A stretch of DNA of 64,000 bases from Sinotaia quadrata (taxonomy: Eukaryota > Mollusca > Gastropoda > Architaenioglossa > Viviparidae), in the NCBI GenBank assembly GCA_028829895.1, contig CM054179.1, forward strand, positions 41,991,617 to 42,055,616. Direction: 5' to 3'. Of the stretch, positions 1 through 11,300 are shown piece after piece. The notes beneath the pieces were generated by a model. The model searched no databases. It had not been told where the DNA came from and saw nothing but the letters and a program-made list of their open reading frames with translations. A program made the position numbers and the translations under genes. Position 1 is the first letter of the stretch. Every line of letters starts with the position of its first letter.

Positions 1-154
1 ATATTTAGGAAGGTAACGAAATGTTTTGTTTCATTTCCTTTCTGCATTTCAGACACTGGTGATTAACCTAATAACGGTCGTCAGAAAAAAATAAATAAAA
101 CAGACATACCAGCTATACAATATAACTGGGGTCAATATCGGTCAGACAAGAAAA

Positions 155-518
155 AACAAGCATTGTCTTCTCCTGTAAGTCAACAATCTTTATTGCTTTT
201 CCACTAAACAAGCATTGTCTTCTCCTGTAAGTCAACGATCTTTATTGCTTTTCCACTAAACAAGCATTGTCTTCTCCTGTAAGTCAACGATCTTTATTGC
301 TTTTCCACTAAACAAGCATTGTCTTCTCCTGTAAGTCAACGATCTTTATTGCTTTTCCACTAAACAAGCATTGTCTTCTCCTGTAAGTCAACAATCTTTA
401 TTGCTTTTCCACTAAACAAGCATTGTCTTCTCCTGTAAGTCATCAATCTTTATTGCTTTTCCACTAAACAAGCATTGTCTTCTCCTGTAAGTCATCAATC
501 TTTAGTGCTTTTCCACTA
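155..518. repeat. 52-bp minisatellite, 7 copies
   Basis: Seven head-to-tail units with an exact 52-bp spacing begin at 155, 207, 259, 311, 363, 415 and 467. Units differ at only one or two bases (for example caacga, caacaa or catcaa after gtaagt), so the array is young or homogenised. Each unit contains TCCTGTAAGTCA on the plus strand, a strong donor-like (U1-binding) consensus. No gene is visible around it. Confidence 0.97.
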
Positions 519-1289
519 AAACACAATCTATCCAAGCATGCAGTGGTGTGCAGTTTGTAAAAATAAAAATCGAAACAAACAAGACACACTAAGCCCACAT
601 GTGTCAGAGGATGTAATGCCTTCAAAGCTATCTTCACTATCAAGCAACGGCGCATGCGCAACTTGTTTAACTTCCTCATAGATGCAACACAACGAATTAG
701 GTCTGTAAGATCAGTGATTGATCGTTATATACAGGTATTTACGTCATTAGTGCTTATTATTGCGAAACAATTAACCTTGCAGACGAGGAAGAAATAAGGA
801 AGCGCCGCGGGTAATGGTTGTTGTTTTCATTATTTTAGTGAGAAGTAACGATCAATCTGCCTCTCTTTATAAACAGGTTTTAAAACTATACTGACTAGCA
901 CAGTTCTCAACTGCTTCGGGGGCAGGTGTTCGCGTTAGGATTCAAGGAACTGTAACTCTTGTTAAGTTCTTCATCAGAGAACTTTACTTCTAAAGAATAA
1001 AACTAACCGTGTTGATAATTTAATGCCAAGCTGAAAACTAATCTTTTAACTAATTCTATTTCTTTGTCATTATTTCGAAGTGCCAGACAACTTATATCGC
1101 TAAGAAACACCTTTCTAACAAAAGGTTAAATATTCTTAGTTTTAGAAATCTGTAAATATAGAAACATCTTATCGATACATAGCAGGGAAGCATACATTAG
1201 CTGATTAGCGGGTTTTAAGTTTGTAATTACAATTGTGTATGGGTTTTATTTATTGCGCCTATAAACTATGTGTTATTTCACATTACTCT
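519..1289. other. Unassigned non-repetitive stretch
   Basis: About 770 bases of AT-rich sequence with no recognisable coding region, RNA gene or mobile element. Short open frames show no domain and no splice-site support. Confidence 0.5.
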
Positions 1290-1516
1290 TCTCTCTTCTT
1301 TCGTTCAATCATTTCTTTGTGTTATCTTCTCTTGTTTCGTTCAATCATTTCTTTGTGTTATCTTCTCTTCTTTCGTTCAATCATTGCTTTGTGTAATCTT
1401 CTCTTGTTTCGTTCAATCATTTCTTTGTGTTATCTTCTCTTCTTTCGTTCAATCATTGCTTTGTGTAATCTTCTCTCGTTTCGTTCAATCATTTCTTTGT
1501 GTTATCTTTTCTTTTA
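1290..1516. repeat. 36-bp minisatellite, 6 copies
   Basis: Units containing TCGTTCAATCATT recur every 36 bp from 1301. Alternate units carry tttctttgtgttatc or tgctttgtgtaatc, so the array looks like a 72-bp higher-order dimer. Because 36 is a multiple of three, two plus-strand frames stay open across it. These are repeat artefacts, not genes. Confidence 0.95.
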
Positions 1517-2675
1517 TTTATTAAAATCACGTATGATTTTTAGTTAATAAATACACAGGTACTGTCTTTTATGCCCATTTGTGTTTGTTGTGTATGAATG
1601 TGTTTGTATGTGTGTGTTTTAAGTTTGTTGATAAAAACTATTCCACTTTTGTATTTGCATTTACAACTTTTTATTAATTTGTTTACCTTTGACCTCTTTG
1701 AGCCCAAGTGATGCCTACCGTTAAATTCCAGTAAAACGAGACATAAATATGCACGGACATTTTATAAAGGACATGTGTGTCTACAGCCTAACAAAGAACT
1801 CCAAATGGGGTTCTCTTTGAAATCATCATACTCTCTACTTAAAAGTATGCTCGAGAAATAATCTGTGATATTTTTCTTTCTACTTTTCTTGCGAAATTTA
1901 ATCGTTTTGAAAGTTTAAATTTCAAATGAAAACATTAAAAAGCAAGATGTCAACAGCACTCACGTTAATCATTCTAAAATCTAAATTCTAAAAAAAGACC
2001 TATTTCTAGAAAAAAAGAAAAAAATCTAAACCAAAGTTCCTGCAGGAAACTTTATTTTCTTGAAGGCCAGCAAAAGTGTTCTGTGGTATTGTAAAGATGG
2101 CAGAAAATGTCAAAGACTGCCTTTAATTCCCAGCAAGGGCTGATCCCAAAAGAAGGGTATTGTGAAAGTCGCGAAAGGTCTTTGAGTGCCAGAAAAAAAA
2201 AGGCGTTTGGAATTTTACCCAATATGTTCTTGTGCAGACCAAAGAATATCGAGTACCCACGCCTTCGCGAGAGCTCTGAAAATATTTGCTGTGGAATCGG
2301 TTTCATGTGCCAAACTGAGCATACATCAGTCCAACAGAAATGCAGAATTACCAACCACTGATGTAACCCTGTCCAGAAAAAGAGTTTAAATTATAAATGT
2401 GTGTATGTGCATTTGTGTAGGTGTGTGGGTGGGTGTTGCTAAAATTAATTCTTAATTTTAAATTATTCTTTGAAGTCTGTTGGATGTAGAAACTAAAATT
2501 TTGTGATGAATTCCTGTCCGAAAATATTGTTGTTCTTTATTTGAAATTTCTCTCCAGGACAAGTATAGTTAGTTTGACAAAATCAATTTCTATATAATTC
2601 ACTGAAAAGAGGTGTCAAAGCTATGTACTTGTTAACATTTCCTTATTAATTTTTATGCTGGTTACTGCTTAAATT
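1517..2675. other. Unassigned stretch with a GC-richer island at 2040-2370
   Basis: Mostly AT-rich with no recognisable feature. Between about 2040 and 2370 base composition is more balanced and both strands hold 84-100 codon open frames, none with a recognised domain. An exon or old transposon fragment is possible, but splice sites around it are not convincing. Confidence 0.35.
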
Positions 2676-2880
2676 GCAGTGACTCCGGTACAGCTTGTGT
2701 ACACAATTACTGCAGTGACTTAGGCTAGCTTGTGTCACAGCTACAAATTGTTTAGATTAGCTTGTGTGCACATTTACAAATTGACCCAGGTTAGCTTGAC
2801 ATAAAGGTTACTGAAGTGACCCAGGTTAGCTTGAGATCACAATTACTGCACTGATCAAGTTTAGCATGTGACCACTGTTA
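2676..2880. repeat. Degenerate 33-36-bp repeat, about 6 copies
   Basis: Units follow the pattern gcagtgaccCAGGTTAGCTTG followed by about 15 bases ending in acaattact. Copies are strongly diverged, so the array is old. Confidence 0.75.
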
Positions 2881-2952
2881 CAGCGACGGCCTTCATATGC
2901 ACATGCAGCGGCATTATTGCATTTACCTATGTTGACAGATGCATACGCAGCT

Positions 2953-3125
2953 AAATAAACCCCCCTTGAACAAGTGCACACTTGAAACTATATAAGCCCA
3001 CTTTAACATGTGCACACTTGAAACTATATAAGCCCACTTTAACATGTGCACACTCGACAATACATAAACACACTTGAACATGTGCACTCTTAAAAATACA
3101 CAAACCCATGCTAGCAAGCATTCAT
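2953..3125. repeat. 36-bp repeat, about 5 copies
   Basis: Units pair ACATGTGCACACTTGAAA with tatataagcccactt. The two central units are identical and the outer ones are diverged, the usual pattern for expansion from the middle of an array. Confidence 0.85.
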
Positions 3126-4499
3126 GTTGCTGCATTTACCTAATTTAACATCAATAACTATTGCATTCACATGTCAATACATATCACATCATTCACAAAC
3201 ACTAATTAATAATTAAAAATAATTTTCACATTCTGTGGCACTCACTATAACGTGATTACTACATTTACGTATCACAACTGCACAATTCGTTATCAAGCAT
3301 CCGAGGTTATTCGAAAATCCAAACTTGATAGAAACCCCACTGGCTGGATGAACGGTTGAACTGTTCTCTCCAAAATGAATCACGGAGGTAGATTTGAAGA
3401 GATTTGCGTTGAATGCCTCACTTTATTGTGTAACAAAATGCAGCCCTGCCAGAAGTGTCCAAGACAAGAGAGTATTCTAGGAATTGGCACGCCAAGAGAA
3501 ACTCAAACTTAACAACAACCGGCCCAATAAACAACGTCACCAGCAAGACAAACCTTTTCCTTAATGCAGAATGGAGAACCCTGCCTTACTTTTTATTCCG
3601 TTAATCTCTGTACCGAGATAGTCGAAAACGAACTCCACACAAACAAAGATCATACAAGAACCAATATCGGAACCGTTGCGTCAATATTTCACTAGACTGA
3701 TCGGAAGACAGAAGAGCAAGTATTACTTGGCATCAACCTTGAATAAGACATTGTTAACTCTATGACCCTCTCATTCTATCTGTCAGCATACCTGCCTGTC
3801 TATGTGTCTATCTCCATATTTATTTATTTGTCTTCATGTCTGGTTTACCCCTCTCTCTACCTAATATATATATGTTAGTTAATTATAGCATAGTTATATA
3901 ATGTTGCATTATAAAAATGTAGGTACAGATTGCCCCATTATAAAAAAGTGTACTTACATTTTGCATATTACCTATTCTATACATAAAAAGATTCTATTAA
4001 ATAAAGTGTACTAAATCATATAGTAAAGTGGAAATTGTATAGTATGATATATGTATATGTCCGTGTCTGACCAATTATAAAGACGATAAATTACCTTTTT
4101 AAAATACTAATTAAGTTACCACAGATAACCCAATTAAGGAATTATTGGCAATTATTCTTAGACCCAGATAAAATACGAATGGATTTTATTTGACATTGCT
4201 AAATTCCAATCTTGCCATTAGCAATCAGTTTTATTTTCCATTCACTGCTCTTTTGTTAGTGCGCATGCATGTGTTTGGTTTATAAAGGTCAGCGAATGAA
4301 CGAGTATGTCCAGATGGTACTGGAGAATATCTTGACCTTTCGGAACTGAACATTTTACACTAACTCATTAACACTTAAACCCATGCGATTCGTTTTCATT
4401 GCGCAACAAACCTCAAATGCATACAGGCCATTACTTATATTGTTCCTAAGCTGAGAGATCGTTTAAATTTTATTTTTTGAGTCAGTTTAACAACGATAA
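3126..4499. other. Unassigned stretch
   Basis: No gene recognised. From 3374 the plus strand has a short ATG-initiated frame of about 45 codons rich in cysteine (ICVEC, NKMQPCQKCP), with no homology I can name and no splice context. The 3300-3700 part is more GC-balanced than its flanks and could be an old dispersed repeat. Confidence 0.35.
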
Positions 4500-4715
4500 T
4501 CATATTAGATGGAACCACTTTATCACATTAACTGGAACACATTATCATATTAGCTGGAATACTTCATCACATTAACTGGAACACTTCAACACATTATCAT
4601 ATTAGCTGGAATACTTCATCATATTAACTGGAACACTTCATCACATTAACTGGAACACATTATCATATAGGCTGGAATACTTCATCATATTAGCTGGAAC
4701 ACTTATCGCACTGGC
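4500..4715. repeat. Degenerate repeat of about 20 bp (attaactggaacacttcatc)
   Basis: Repeated ATTAACTGGAACAC / ATTAGCTGGAATAC units alternate with tcatcac and tatcat segments. They form an old array with two interleaved subunit types. Confidence 0.85.
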
Positions 4716-4763
4716 TAGAACATTTGAAGAAAAGCGCGATTAGTCTACCCCTGAACCACAGAC

Positions 4764-4883
4764 ATAACACAACATAACATAACATAACATAACATAACAC
4801 AACATAACATAACATAACACAACATAACATAACATAACATAACATAACAACATAAAACAACAAAACATAACATAACATAACCA
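4764..4883. repeat. (ATAAC)n pentanucleotide microsatellite
   Basis: About 24 units of ataac with occasional ACAAC variants. No coding function. Confidence 0.95.
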
Positions 4884-5954
4884 TAACATAAACTTGTGGA
4901 AGAAAAGTAATACATCATGATTTTCGTGTTTACATTGCAGAAATTGACAAGAACTAATTCTCTACTCTTTCTTCCACGTACGAATGCCTTCTGTAAATAT
5001 GAAAATAACTTTCGGGAATTCGTCTGTCAATCTAACACGATTTTTAATTGCGAGGTATTTCAGTTGTTGTCACGTTCCGATGGTTGGCATTTTAGCGCTG
5101 TCTCGGGTTTTCCGAGAGAATATTAAGTATTGGCTTCTCCAAAGCTGACAATAACGACTGGAAGTTGAAATGTGTTCAGACTATAAATAGCCGCCTGCAG
5201 CATAACATGTTAAAGCAATGATAACTATGCAAAGAGTCGTTAATAAAAACGGAATTGTTAGCTTGTTAATTTACTAGATGGTTATCTAATTATATGGCTG
5301 TTTTTAGTTTATTTATAGGGCATGAAGATACTTAGAACCGAATAAAAATGTTTGACAATGTAGGAATACAAACTTTTAAAAAACAAAACAAAACGTTTAC
5401 TGTTAAAAAAAGGCTAAGTGTTTAAAATTGTAACCTTAAAAGAAAACATGAAAAATTTGTTACAGTATATAAATCAGAAAGACCAAATTATTGTAATAAA
5501 TACTTTGATGTCATTATATATTGTATACATAGAATTAATAATTAAATCTAGGTCGAAATAATGTGTTTGGATCAGTGATTCAGAAGGAGATGGAGAGGAT
5601 AATGATGACGTAACAAAGTATAACAATAATGGATAGTTAACTAACATGATAAGAACTGATGCTACACACATTGCTTGCAATTATTTTCTCTATTTTATCG
5701 GTTGCACTGTTACACGTTCAAACACTTTACAGGCACGCATAAACACACCATCAAACTGAATGAACAAAACAAATCCCGAGTCTGTTCTCTTTCTCGCTGT
5801 CTACAACGTCTGATGTACGTCTAGTTCCAGACAGACGAAAGCTGTTGTTAAAAATGTCGTCCGGGTACAGGCTAGAGGAAAACAAAGTTACGGCCCTGCT
5901 TATTAAACACAGGAACGCATAAAACAAAAATACAGAAATGCTTCAATGCTTGTT

Positions 5955-5955
<1 letters not shown>
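4884..5955. other. Unassigned AT-rich stretch
   Basis: No supported gene or RNA. A 69-codon frame from 4917 has no recognisable domain. Confidence 0.4.

Positions 5956-6016
<61 letters not shown>
5956..6016. repeat. (CT)n microsatellite
   Basis: About 30 uninterrupted CT dinucleotides. Confidence 0.98.
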
Positions 6017-6018
<2 letters not shown>

Positions 6019-6145
6019 GAAGTAGCTTCAGTTGTGTTATACAAAACGATAAAAGTGCGGAATGAGAAAAATCACAACAAGAAGTGAATATTTTATAAAG
6101 TTTGTTAACTGTGAGAGGGTCTCTACAGTGAAAGCTAGCTAGCTT

Positions 6146-6165
6146 TAGATAGATAGATAGATAGG

Positions 6166-6245
<80 letters not shown>

Positions 6246-6302
6246 CGGAAAGATGTATCGATGGATGGATGATTGGATAGATAGATAGACAGATAGACAG
6301 AC

Positions 6303-6396
<94 letters not shown>
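6146..6396. repeat. (GATA)n tetranucleotide array
   Basis: About 250 bp of gata units with a diverged core near 6241-6300 (gacggaaagatg, gacagacag). The six-frame Leu-Ser-Ile-Tyr-like translations across it are meaningless. Confidence 0.98.
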
Positions 6397-6689
6397 TGTG
6401 GTGTCAATTTTGAAGGCAAAATAAGGAGATTATGCATATGCACCAATTTTTAATCATTACAATGAATAAACGCTAAACAGCCAACAGCACGCATTAGGAT
6501 GTACGTATTGGCGATAAAATAATGATCTACTACATTATTCTAAAATAACGGAATATTCTATTCTAACGGAAGTTTACTATTACAAGAAAATAATGTATAT
6601 TCATCAACTGCTATTTTGCACTTATAAAAATATATCAGATATATAACAATAAAATAGTTGCTTAGGTTTCCCATATCATGAGCATTCGT

Positions 6690-7261
6690 TTCTCATTACG
6701 CTATAATGTGTTCTTTACTCATTACATAATAACTTGTGTTCTTTTCTCATTATATAATAATATTTGTTCATTTCTCATTACGCAATAATATCTGTTCATT
6801 TTTAAATAAGTATGTTCATTTCTCATTATGAAATAGTGTATATTGATTCTCATTACACGATGTGTTCGGGGTTTTTGTTATGACTCAATTATATGTGTTC
6901 GTTTCTCTTGATAACAAAATGTGTGTTCATTTCTCTTGATAACGTAATATGTGTTCATTTCTCTTGATAACGTAATACGTGTTCATTTCTCTTGATAACA
7001 TAATGTGTGTTCATTTCTCTTGATAACGTAATATGTGTTCGTTTCGCATGATAACATAATGTGTGTTCGTTTCTCATGATAACATAATATGTGTTATATT
7101 TCTCATGATAACATAATGTGTGTTACATTTCTCATGATAACATAATGTGTGGTCATTTCTCATGAGAACATAATGTTTATTCTTTCTCATGATAACATAA
7201 TATGTGTACGTTTCTCATGATAACATAAAGTGTGGTACGTTTCTCATGATAACATAATGTG
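6690..7261. repeat. 28-bp minisatellite abutting a retroelement fragment
   Basis: Units of GTTCATTTCTCTTGATAACGT.. recur at about 28 bp, degenerate at the 5' side and nearly identical from 6890 onward. Late units switch from tctcttgataa to tctcatgataa. The array stops exactly where RLE-retroelement homology begins at about 7262, so the element fragment was joined to, or inserted into, the array. Confidence 0.92.
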
Positions 7262-7500
7262 TGGTAGGCAGAGGACTCAAGAAAATCAAACGTGCATTTG
7301 CAGGAGAAGTCTTTGGCCTTCTGGAATATTTCTGGAATAAAAACAAAGATGATCCACTGATAAAAGCTGTAAAGATGGGTGGATTATACCACCATCCCGC
7401 CCCTCCCCCAACGAAACATGGAAGGAAGGAACGAAACAGCCATTAGCAGATACTTGGAGCCAAAATCCTTTCCATTTGGCTAAAATGCTGTTCTGCAAAT
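7262..7500 (+). pseudogene. RLE-type non-LTR retrotransposon, linker fragment (5'-truncated)
   Basis: Translation gives GRGLKKIKRAFAGEVFGLLE followed by FWNKNKDDPLIKAV, closely matching the linker before the zinc knuckle of the better copy at 8845 (GRGLKKIKHVIEGEVIGLVD, IWNNNKDDPLIELV). The frame is lost after about 60 codons in a proline-rich, expanded segment. The reverse-transcriptase part is missing upstream and the endonuclease downstream. It is a dead fragment, with no sign of independent function. Confidence 0.85.
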
Positions 7501-7539
7501 CCCTTGAGTCAAGTCATTCAGAAAACAGGATTAGAGTAC

Positions 7540-7625
7540 AAAATGAAATCAGGGCATATTAATTATGAGTCATTTACTGTATGTGGAATCAGGGCATATT
7601 AATTATGAGTCATTTACTGTATATG
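7540..7625. repeat. 41-bp tandem duplication
   Basis: GAATCAGGGCATATTAATTA plus the following 21 bases occurs twice in a row between two retroelement fragments. Confidence 0.9.
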
Positions 7626-7689
7626 GACAGTCTAAAGCTTTATGGCAAAATGATAATAATATCAATTCGCTGAACGGTATTGTCAAATG

Positions 7690-8712
7690 TGTAGTGAGGA
7701 TATAACATAAAATTCGGCCTTGTGAAATATGGCAGAATTATCGTCCAGAAAGGCGAGATCAAAACAGCAGAAGGCGTACAATTTTGTCGGAAAAATCACA
7801 GATGTTTCAGTGAAAAAAAGCGTGCAAATATCTAGGGATACTGCAGCATCAAGAAAACATGCAGGGTGAAGTAAAGTCCAAAGCTAAAAGAGAGTATACA
7901 AACGAGTTTAGACAAGTTCTAAAGTCAAAACTAAATGGGGCTAATAAAATACAAGCCCTTAATACTTATGCAATACCTCTAATTAGCTACACATGGGGTA
8001 TTATACATTGGACAACACATGAAATAAATGAACTGGACAGAAAAACAAGAATACTACTCACAATTATAAAGCCCTACATCTAAAAGCAGATGTAGATAGA
8101 CTATATGTAACTCGGAAAATGGAGGCAGAGGACTCAAGAAAATCAAACATGTCACTGAAGGAGAAGTTATAGGCATGAAGGACTACATCTGGAACAACAA
8201 CAAAGATAAGCCACTGATAGAAGCAGAAAACATGAGTGGATTATACGAAGCCCCACAAACAGCCCCAGAAACATGGAAGAAAACAACAAAACAGACAATA
8301 GCTAATAGATGGAGACAAAAACGTCTCAATGGTCGTCAGTATGTGCGATAAGCTGATGAATTATCCGACACACAAACATACAGATGGTTAAAAGAAACAT
8401 GTTTGAAAGTAGAAACAGAAGCACTAATAACAGCTGCACAAGATCAAGCACTCAACACGAAATCACACAAAACGAAAATAATGAAAATTTTAAAGGATTC
8501 CAAATGTAGACTCTGCAAATCCATATATGAGACAACAGAGCACATACTATCTGGATGTCAGGTTATGGTTAGAGCAGAATACACCTAACGACACAACGAA
8601 GTGGCAAAACACATACATAGAAATCGGTGTGAGAACTATGGCATAAAATCCCCAGAAAGAGCATGGATGCACCAACCAGAAGCAGTCACCGAAACAGAAG
8701 AAGTCAAAATAC
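7690..8712 (+). pseudogene. RLE-type non-LTR retrotransposon, degraded copy A (RT end to endonuclease start)
   Basis: Reading from about 7859, the frame gives the C-terminal thumb of a reverse transcriptase (KIQALNTYAIPLISYTWGII, HWTTHEINELDRKTR). It is followed, through several frameshifts and stops, by the linker and the zinc-knuckle region (CRLCKSIYETTEHILSGC near 8507-8560), then ETEEVKIL at about 8712, where the sequence jumps back to a second copy of the RT thumb. The RT catalytic core is absent and the RLE active site is not reached. It is a non-functional remnant on the same strand as copy B. Confidence 0.88.
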
Positions 8713-9885
8713 TACACTGGAGGTATCATAGATTGGACAGCAAATGAAATAAATGAACTGGACAGGAAAACAAGAAAACTACTCACAATACATAAAGCCT
8801 TACACCCAAAAGCAGACGTAGACAGACTCTATGTATCTCGAAAAATGGGAGGCCGAGGTCTCAAGAAAATTAAACATGTCATTGAAGGAGAAGTCATTGG
8901 CCTTGTGGACTACATCTGGAATAACAATAAAGATGATCCACTGATAGAATTAGTAAAAAGGAGTGGACTATTCCAACCACCAGAAACAGACAAAGAAACA
9001 TGGAAGAAAACAACGAAGCAAGAACTAGCACATACCTGGAGCCAGAAACCTCTACATGGCCAATATGTACGACAAGCAGACGAAATATCAACAAAGCAAT
9101 CAACGTACAAATGGTTGAAAGAGGCAGGATTGAAAGCAGAAACAGAAGCACTCATAACAGCTGCACAAGATCAAGCACTCAACACCAAAGCACACAAAAC
9201 GAAAATCATGAAAATTTCAAATGATTCCAAATGTAGACTTTGCAAATCCATGGATGAGACAACAGAACACATACTATCTGGATGTCAGGTTCTGGCTGGA
9301 ACAGAATACACCAAACGACACAATGAAGTGGCAAAACACATACATAGAAATCTGTGTGAGAACTATGGCATAAAAACCCCAGAAAGAACATGGATGCATC
9401 AACCAGAAGCAGTCATCGAAACAGAAGAAGTCAAAATACTGTGGGACTTCGAGATAAGAACAGACCGGGTGATTCCTGCAAGACGACCAGACATTGTAGT
9501 TCTCAATAAGACCAACAGAACAGTAACAATTATTGATGTCGCTGTTCCAAGTGATAGAAACATAAAAACAAAAGAAAGAGAAAAAATAGAAAAATACCAA
9601 GACCTCAGATTAGAAATCCAGAGACTGTGGAATGTAAAAGCAGAAGTGATACCAATAGTGATAGGAGCCTTGGGGAACATAACATCAGAATTGGAAGGCT
9701 ACCTGAATAAACTCCCTGGAAACCACAGAATCGCTCCACTACTCAAAGCAGCGCTCCTCGGAAGTGCCCACATCCTCCGTAAAACCTTGGATCTCCCAGA
9801 ATCTTGGTAAGATTCCGAGACCTAGGATCTCAGCCGACAGTCAAACAGAAGTCGTGGAAAGAGACTGAATAATAATAATAATGGT
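8713..9885 (+). mobile_element. RLE-type non-LTR retrotransposon, 3' end, copy B
   Basis: 5'-truncated copy starting inside the RT thumb (IIDWTANEINELDRKTRKLL) and running through the endonuclease domain, the stop codon at 9808-9810 and a short 3' UTR to a 3' tail of AATAATAATAAT at about 9867-9881. A simple-repeat 3' tail and 5' truncation are typical of target-primed reverse transcription. The zinc knuckle plus PD-X14-D endonuclease places it with site-specific or R2-like RLE elements rather than apurinic-endonuclease LINEs. Its clade within that group was not determined. Confidence 0.88.
8845..9810 (+). CDS. Intact C-terminal domain of RLE retrotransposon polyprotein (zinc knuckle + restriction-like endonuclease)
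   Basis: A 321-codon frame from an in-frame ATG. It is open further upstream to about 8713, so the Met is not the true start, only the first in this fragment. Residues 130-147 form a CCHC knuckle (C130, C133, H142, C147: CRLCKSMDETTEHILSGC). Residues 215-231 carry the RLE signature, with PD at 215-216 and Asp231 fourteen residues later, followed by VAVPSDRNI and EKYQDL. In R2-like elements this domain nicks target DNA to prime reverse transcription. The C-terminus ends LLGSAHILRKTLDLPESW. No stop or frameshift breaks it, in contrast to copy A. Without an RT core it cannot transpose by itself. Whether it is expressed is unknown. Confidence 0.85.
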   Translation: MGGRGLKKIKHVIEGEVIGLVDYIWNNNKDDPLIELVKRSGLFQPPETDKETWKKTTKQELAHTWSQKPLHGQYVRQADEISTKQSTYKWLKEAGLKAETEALITAAQDQALNTKAHKTKIMKISNDSKCRLCKSMDETTEHILSGCQVLAGTEYTKRHNEVAKHIHRNLCENYGIKTPERTWMHQPEAVIETEEVKILWDFEIRTDRVIPARRPDIVVLNKTNRTVTIIDVAVPSDRNIKTKEREKIEKYQDLRLEIQRLWNVKAEVIPIVIGALGNITSELEGYLNKLPGNHRIAPLLKAALLGSAHILRKTLDLPESW

Positions 9886-10205
9886 GTAGCAGACCAATAG
9901 TTTCAAAGCGCGAACAGGAAAGGCCTTGTTATCTTGCAGACCAATGTTGTCAAAACGTGAACAGAAAAATGTCTTGGTGTCTTGCAGACCAATGTTGTCA
10001 AAACGTGAACAGAAAAAAGTATTGTCTTGCAGACGAATATTGTCAAAGAGCGAACAGAAGAACCTTCTCGTCTTGCAGACCAATATTGTCAAAGAGCGAA
10101 CAGAAGAATCTTTTCGTCTTGCAGACCAATATTGTCTAAGCGTGAACACAAAATCCTTGCCTTGCAGACCAATATTTGCCAAAGCGCGGACAGAAAAACA
10201 TTCTT
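9885..10205. repeat. 43-48-bp minisatellite at the 3' end of the RLE element, 7 copies
   Basis: The motif CAGACCAATATTGTCAAAGC recurs at 9890, 9937, 9985, 10030, 10076, 10122 and 10165 (spacing 43-48 bp). It begins immediately after the (AAT)n tail of retroelement copy B. Short ORFs on both strands of the array are artefacts. Confidence 0.93.
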
Positions 10206-11078
10206 AGCTTCCACCAAAACTTTAAAACATAATTGCATTTTTAGTACATTAAATGATATATATTTATGCATAAATATATTATCAGATATGATAACAAAAA
10301 TAAACTACCAATTTTTCAAATTATCAATGCATTTGTTTAATTATTTACAAACAATATTATATACGTGAAAAAAAAGAAAAAGTTGCTTAGTGATCTAAAA
10401 ACCGAAGCTATATTTCACATGACTGTGTTTGAGATAATGCGATGAAACTTGATAATTGATTCGTTTGAAGTCATACTAAAAAGAACTGTCTACAGTAACA
10501 AGATTTACGTCATACACTCCAGATTAAAATGGGATCCACTTACGTCATACACTCCAGATTAAAATGGGATCCACTTACGTCATACTTGAACACTTACGAT
10601 CATCAGTTGTGTCCATGTATTCAGCCAGTCATTTACTGTTGCTATAATTTATTACACATATAAACTATGATACTATGCATAAATTCTATTTCGGCATGTT
10701 AATTTTTAACAAAATGCTTCTCCTTCTGAAGGATTACAAGAGAAAGAGGAGTGTCTCAGCTTACTGTTCAATGAAAATGAGAATGGCCTTGCAGTTACTT
10801 CCCCACGTACACTGTTCACATGCTCACCAAACAAGAAGTAATAAATTCAGTAGATTCAGTCTTTCAAGTGAACATGAAGTTGTGTTGCGTTCTCCTTTTA
10901 TTGCGTGGTACGAGCAGGGTGATGCTTGTCATCTTCGGGGTGTTTTCTGGCAGTGCTAGGATTGTCGCGACGGTAAGCACTGGCATCAGTTTCATTAATC
11001 CAGTCATTCCTGTTTGTCTCCCTTTTAATGTTTCTCGAGATCGTCAAGCTTAGGATATGAAGTGCTAATAAAAGTCAG
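10206..11078. other. Mostly unassigned; 35-bp duplication and a candidate signal-peptide exon
   Basis: At 10507-10583 a 35-bp segment (ACGTCATACACTCCAGATTA..) is tandemly repeated twice. At 10874-10972 the plus strand has ATG followed by 33 open codons with a hydrophobic start (MKLCCVLLLLRG, VMLVIFGVF), ending at a clean GTAAGC donor. It could be a 5' exon encoding a signal peptide, but no downstream exon was found, so it is not called as a gene. Confidence 0.3.
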
Positions 11079-11154
11079 ATATTTATTTATCTATCTATCT
11101 ATCTATCTATCTGCCTGTCTGTCTATCTGTATGTCTGTCTATCTATCTATCTGC

Positions 11155-11193
<39 letters not shown>

Positions 11194-11300
11194 TCTATCC
11201 ATCTATCTATCTATCTATCTATCTATATCTACTCATCTATCTATATCTACTCATCTATCTCTATATCCTCCATCCATCTACCTATCTATCAATCAGAGTG
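11079..11300. repeat. (CTAT)n/(CTGT)n tetranucleotide array
   Basis: ctat units mixed with ctgt and later tatctactcat variants. This is an imperfect, ageing microsatellite. Confidence 0.97.

Noticed and set aside
6135..6446. Leu-Ser-Ile-Tyr repeat 'protein', also at 57573-58081 and 11062-11340
   Set aside because: Translations of GATA/CTAT microsatellites.
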